DNA of 64,000 nt. Origin: Bradyrhizobium diversitatis (GTDB lineage Bacteria; Pseudomonadota; Alphaproteobacteria; Rhizobiales; Xanthobacteraceae). Below, piece by piece: positions 60,745 through 64,000 of this stretch. A program made the translations under genes and the position numbers. The DNA is taken from positions 264,109 through 328,108 of the forward strand of contig NZ_JACEGD010000006.1 of NCBI RefSeq assembly GCF_016031635.1. The letters run 5' to 3'. Below the pieces are notes generated by a model. The model saw only the letters and a list, made by a program, of their open reading frames with translations, had not been told where the DNA came from and searched no databases. Numbering within the stretch: position 1 is the stretch's first letter; each line of letters opens with the position of its first letter.

Positions 60745-61340
60745 TCACCGCGCTTCAATCGCAACGATCACGCCTTCGTTGCCGCGGAGCAGGATAGCCG
60801 CGTCGAGCAGCGGTTCGGACGGCCGGTCGAGATGCGTCGACATCGACAGGCGGTCGCGACCCTGCCGGTGGCGCTGTCGCGGCTCGGCCGCTATGTTGAG
60901 CGCGACCAGGATCTGGCTGCTGCCATCGGTCCGTTCAAGGAGAGAATCTCGTTCTGCGCGCGCAGCGGCGCGTACCCGCCAAGGCGCAGGCACGCATGCT
61001 CGCGCCGCAGCGACGTCAGCGCGCGAAACCGCGAGCATCGAACGCGCGTCGCGCTGCTGCGCGGCGACGTTGGCTGCGCCGTCGGGGCGCTCCAGCGGCA
61101 GCCATGGATCGCCGCTGGTGACCGTTGGGACTGTCGTCCCAGCGCATCGGCGCGCGCTCGGGATCGCGGCACAGCCCCATGGGCCCGGTATCAGCTTCTC
61201 GAAGGGATCGCGGACGCGGTCGGAAGGAATCGGAACGCGCTTGCGGCTCATCTCGTCGGCCATGAAGAGAAACGGCGTGCCCCGCAACGTCATCAGCAAC
61301 ATCGCCAGTACGCGCAGCTGTGCTTCGCCGCCGTACAGAA
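60745..61340 (-). pseudogene. C-terminal remnant of a GH13 alpha-glucosidase, several frameshifts
   Basis: The minus strand contains, in order and in several frames, the blocks LRGTPFLFMADEM, VRDPFEKLIPG, SGDPWLPL with ANVAAQQRDARSML, LVALNIAAEP, STHLDR and LRGNEGVIV. These are the successive C-terminal motifs of GH13 oligo-1,6-glucosidase/alpha-glucosidase type enzymes. No single frame carries all of them and the N-terminal barrel is missing. The 5' end adjoins the RTX-like remnant on the other strand. Non-functional. Confidence 0.65.
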
Positions 61341-61359
61341 CTGCCGAGCCGGTCTGTCG

Positions 61360-62004
61360 ATGCGTTCGGCCTGACCGATCACGCGCACGGCGGCAATGGC
61401 AACCTCGTCTTCACGATTGGAGACGAAGCCCAGACTGGAGGCGGGAACTTATACGGTGATGCGGGTGGGCTCTCAGGTGATGCACGTGGAAACGATACCT
61501 TCACCGTCGTCGATCTCAACGGCAATCTTCACTACGATTCCTTCCTAATGATCGGCGATGCCTCCTTCATGTCCGGCAATGCGCATGGAGGCAACGATGT
61601 CCTTACGGGCGGATCGTACGCTGACAACGTGTTGGGCGACGCCTGGTACTACGATCCAGCGACGCCAGGCTCGATCACAGGCGACAGGGACATCCTGAAC
61701 GGCAAAGGCGGCAACGACGAAATGTGGGGCGGACCGAACAGCGACATCTTCGCGTTCGACATGGGCTCGGGACAAGATCTGATCCATGACTTTCAATCAA
61801 GGCAATATTATCGTCGGCAGCACGGCGATCGAGCACAATCTGATCGACGTGCGGGACTACGGCCTCGCGGACTGGACTGCGCTGAAGAGCCTGATCAGCG
61901 ACGATAGCTCCGGTAATGCGGTTATCCACCTGACGGCCAGCGATTCGATCACGCTGCACGGAGTCCACACGGCGGACCTGCATGCGACGGACTTCATCGT
62001 CTAG
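61360..62004 (+). pseudogene. RTX/haemolysin-type calcium-binding repeat protein remnant
   Basis: Frame 61320-61907 carries a run of glycine/aspartate repeats (GGNGN, GGGNLYGDAGG, GNAHGGNDVLTGG, LNGKGGNDEMWGGPNSDIF) and ends with SGQDLIHDFQS. The match resumes in another frame with NQGNIIVGSTAIEHNLIDV and ends at 62004. A single extra C near 61794 explains the break. The N-terminal part, including any secretion signal, is missing. These repeats bind calcium when exported by a type I system, but no exporter is encoded here. Confidence 0.7.
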
Positions 62005-62097
62005 GCCAAGTCACACTCATATCAGTAGTGCAGGAACTCTCCGCGCGCTCTCGTTATCTAGCCAGCAGCGTCGCGAGAATCCTGCGGTGCTACTTTT

Positions 62098-62135
62098 CGC
62101 CAATCTCGGCAAGAAAAATTGCCGCGAAATTGGCG
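62098..62135. other. Nested hairpin
   Basis: CGCCAAT (62098-62104) pairs with ATTGGCG (62129-62135), and inside it GGCAA (62108-62112) pairs with TTGCC (62119-62123) around GAAAAA. It lies 94 nt after the RTX remnant. Possible RNA structure; it has no T-run. Confidence 0.3.
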
Positions 62136-62204
62136 GCAGTGACAGCAACTACGAGCCCCATTGTTCCAGCCTCTGGATTCGACCCCATCCGGTGATCGCC
62201 CGCT

Positions 62205-62489
62205 CTATATGCGGCGCTGAACGATCCAGCACGAACCGGGGAAACGGATGGGATTTGAAGGCTCCCCTGGCTTGGGTGCCAAGCGCCGAAGATGGCCGCT
62301 GTCCAACTCGATGACGATCCGATAGGCTGAAGAATCAGTCACCAGTGTCTTGAGGACCGTTCCGTCTCCTAGAAGAATCGGCAGCTCCACGCCGCGAGGC
62401 GGGACAGTCTGGCCTTTCGCGGCGGCCATAAGCCGTACCGATGCACCGGTCTCAAGCGTCCAATGATGCGTGTGCGCCGACCAATTCAA
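62205..62489 (-). CDS. Hypothetical protein
   Basis: 94-residue soluble frame (MNWSAHTHHWTLETGASVR...). It contains LGDGTVLKTLVTDSSAYRIVIELDSG and PSNPIRFPGSCWIVQ, protein-like composition with mixed strands, and no recognised family. No clear Shine-Dalgarno or promoter. Uncertain. Confidence 0.4.
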   Translation of the reverse strand: MNWSAHTHHWTLETGASVRLMAAAKGQTVPPRGVELPILLGDGTVLKTLVTDSSAYRIVIELDSGHLRRLAPKPGEPSNPIRFPGSCWIVQRRI

Positions 62490-62653
62490 CCGTATTCCTC
62501 CGGTCAGGGCGAGGTGCGGTTATCCGACGTACCGAAGATCCAACTTGACGATCGACAAGTCATCCGCTGGACTGATTCTCGCGTCCCGTTCGCATCGCAG
62601 GCGGCCGTGCTGAGAGGGGCGCGCCTTGAGTCCTTGAGAATAAAACGGCTCTA

Positions 62654-62678
62654 GGAACCTTCACGCGCAGCCGCGGTT
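62654..62678 (+). promoter_or_regulatory. GGAAC-type promoter of small-protein gene
   Basis: GGAAC (62654-62658), 16 nt, GGTT (62675-62678) on the plus strand, 42 nt before the ATG at 62720. The layout is identical to that of the caa3 promoter. Confidence 0.45.
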
Positions 62679-62719
62679 GGAGGCCGACGCCCGGTCTTTC
62701 ACTTCCGATATTCATTGCG

Positions 62720-62959
62720 ATGTATTGTCGACGACGAAGAGATGACGTCGTCGATCAGGACGCCAATGTTGGAGATAGCATCTTGCAGACTTCAAATTAT
62801 TGCAGAGATCAATCAGCAGACTGCTATCGGTTGTCGCAGGAAACACAGGATGGCACCAAAAGTCGGATGCTTGGAGATTTGGCTAGAAGTTGGCTTCGCT
62901 TAGCCAACCAGATCGATCGGTATGTGAGCTATGTAAAGCAGCGGGAAATCAGACAGTGA
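62720..62959 (+). CDS. Small helical rhizobial protein
   Basis: 79-residue soluble protein. The part YCRDQSADCYRLSQETQDGTK-SRMLGDLARSWLRLANQIDRY is a two-helix arrangement of a kind very common in Bradyrhizobium small proteins (Y-R...C-x-A pattern followed by WLRLAxQ). Function unknown. It is preceded by a GGAAC-type promoter. An overlapping frame at 62715 is less convincing. Confidence 0.6.
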   Translation: MYCRRRRDDVVDQDANVGDSILQTSNYCRDQSADCYRLSQETQDGTKSRMLGDLARSWLRLANQIDRYVSYVKQREIRQ

Positions 62960-63170
62960 GCGGTTTCCTGGAGGAAACTTGCCACTGATAAACGCCCAGA
63001 GGCGGGGCCGGATGAATGCTAATGACAGTAAAATAGAACCCGTTTGCTGGCTTGCGAGCGAGACCTATAAAACCAATGAACACAAAAGCAGGCAGAAGTT
63101 CCTGCAGCTGGTTGATGTCCTAGAAGCGTGGCGAGGGGGCGCCAGATAGAAATTACTGGTGCCTGCAAAA

Positions 63171-63199
63171 TGAAAGAGGCCGCCAACTGAGGCGGCCTC
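63171..63199 (-). terminator. Rho-independent terminator
   Basis: GAGGCCGCC (63176-63184) pairs perfectly with GGCGGCCTC (63191-63199) around a 6-nt loop, and on the minus strand is followed by TTTCATTTT. It lies 12 nt past the stop of the 63211-63492 gene and is a strong terminator for it. Confidence 0.8.
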
Positions 63200-63210
63200 A
63201 CTCTCGGTTC

Positions 63211-63492
63211 TTATCCTCTACCGTCACGACATCTCCGATAAGGCTCGGCCTTTGATGCGGGGACCGTGTATGCGCGCCACTCCGCATAGGTGAAGCCGTA
63301 TTTCTTCATGCAAGCCAATGCATGCGGAGAACTATTGCTGGGCTCCGCGCCACTGTCGCGCCGCTTGGCCTGCTCCACCGAAATGCCATCACGCTTCACT
63401 TGGCAGATCGGATCGTGGTGGCAAGCATATGGCGGCGCTGCCGAGGCGGGAGACGCAATTAAAACTATAGCCAAAGTAAAAACATGCTTCAT
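63211..63492 (-). CDS. Secreted small hypothetical protein
   Basis: 93-residue protein with a signal peptide (MKHVFTLAIVLIASPASAAPPY, cleavage after ASA). The mature part has cysteines (CHHDPICQVKRDGIS, CMKKYGF, RRCRDG) and a C-terminal RAYTVP segment. No family recognised. It has a strong terminator downstream. Confidence 0.7.
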   Translation of the reverse strand: MKHVFTLAIVLIASPASAAPPYACHHDPICQVKRDGISVEQAKRRDSGAEPSNSSPHALACMKKYGFTYAEWRAYTVPASKAEPYRRCRDGRG

Positions 63493-63710
63493 GATTCCCC
63501 CACAGGTTGAACGGGGGAACTATTACCGAGCGACCCAAGGCGGTAAAGGTGTGCTGAGACAGTTACCAACCAGAATAAACCATTTGAGAACGGCAGCACG
63601 TCCGATGTCGGTCACAAGCAGGGCTTCCGTCGCGGTCTGCCAGTGGTCCGCTTATGGGCCGAAAGCAGTCACGTCGGCGTTTGATAGAAGAGGCAGCTAA
63701 GGGCCGATAT

Positions 63711-64000
63711 TGTTGCAAAAGTCAGTTGAGACGAGCCAGCAAGCGTGATTCCGTTGTGTTGACGCGAATCGCGACGAGGTCGATCCATGATGGGCCGTCT
63801 GAAGAGTGACCAAGGTCAACTGTTCTACGAGTTTCATCTCAGCGATGTAGTTCCCGAAGATCATCTGGTGCGGAAGATCGACACTGCTCTCGATCTATCC
63901 TGGCTTCGCAGCGAACTTGCTCCTCATTATTCGTCCATGGGTCGCCCGTCGATCGATCCGGAGCTGATGATCCGGATGTTGATCGTAGGGTATGTCTTCG
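63711..64000 (+). mobile_element. Left part of an IS1182/IS5-type insertion sequence
   Basis: The transposase start at 63787 and the preceding segment from about TGTTGCAAAAGTC (63711) look like the left end of an insertion sequence that runs past the window. The exact inverted repeat cannot be fixed without the right end. Confidence 0.6.
63787..64000 (+). CDS. Transposase, IS1182/IS5-like (C-terminus outside window)
   Basis: Partial frame beginning MMGRLKSDQGQLFYEF, then LSDVVPEDHLVRKID and GRPSIDPELMIRMLIVGYVF, the DUF772 N-terminal domain of IS1182/IS5 transposases. No catalytic residues are visible in the window. Start at ATG 63787. Confidence 0.85.
   Translation, partial: MMGRLKSDQGQLFYEFHLSDVVPEDHLVRKIDTALDLSWLRSELAPHYSSMGRPSIDPELMIRMLIVGYVF

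Noticed and set aside
63290..63700. 136-codon plus-strand frame
   Set aside because: Antisense to the secreted protein gene in its first half; the rest resembles non-coding genus-specific repeat sequence, by memory, and cannot be supported as a gene.
1..64000. CRISPR arrays, complete tRNA or rRNA genes, cobalamin riboswitch
   Set aside because: None was recognised while reading; no regularly spaced direct repeats, no full cloverleaf, and no B12-box upstream of the radical SAM gene.

Overview
The window reads as chromosome of a high-GC alphaproteobacterium, most likely Bradyrhizobium or a close relative. The reasons are gene content (general-stress GGAAC-type promoters, caa3 oxidase, PQQ dehydrogenases, DUF1003, CsbD and DUF2243 proteins), a complete lack of long AT-rich stretches, and long antisense shadow frames. 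All assignments below come from reading the sequence; no database was searched.

Region 1 (1-20900) is catabolic and transport DNA. A divergent pair of units surrounds a GntR/FCD regulator: leftward an ABC importer (NMT1-type binding protein, ATPase) with a class II aldolase, rightward an SDR, a PLP aminotransferase, an alpha/beta hydrolase, an M20 carbamoylase-like hydrolase and a flavin reductase. Then come a FAD amine-oxidase-like pair, a TauE/SafE permease, a MocR regulator, and a rightward operon of amidohydrolase, CobW GTPase and a complete peptide/nickel-type ABC importer.

Region 2 (20900-22400) is a gene-poor seam. It holds a 49-nt 3' fragment of tRNA-Lys(CTT), dispersed repeats and a DUF1003 protein. 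It looks like an old integration site on the edge of the next block.

Region 3 (22455-38146) is the most interesting part: fifteen leftward genes in two tightly packed operons, both headed by the same 16-nt block starting GGAAC. They encode inositol-1-phosphate synthase, a histidine phosphatase, a sugar nucleotidyltransferase, phosphopentomutase, a UDP-xylose-synthase-like decarboxylase, two further epimerases, four paralogous CgeB-like glycosyltransferases plus one GT4, a B12-binding radical SAM enzyme, a SAM methyltransferase and a glycoside hydrolase whose TIM barrel is circularly permuted. No protein in the block has a membrane segment or export function, so I infer a soluble, stress-induced, inositol- and pentose-containing, probably methylated glycoside.

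Region 4 (38470-42770) carries a small stress-type protein, a heptosyltransferase-like protein, a Crp/Fnr regulator, a small conserved protein and a DUF4336-SDR fusion.

Region 5 (42782-54905) is a respiratory block in three leftward operons, each with its own GGAAC-type promoter: caa3 oxidase (CoxB-CoxA-CoxC-membrane protein-CtaG), a GlcG/HbpS protein, and PQQ alcohol dehydrogenase-XoxJ-two cytochromes c-glucose dehydrogenase (the last with a one-base frameshift).

Region 6 (54900-64000) is a patchwork of small stress-type proteins (CsbD, DUF305, DUF2243, Nudix) and decaying genes (SIR2-like, patatin, GH13 alpha-glucosidase, RTX protein), ending in the start of an IS transposase.
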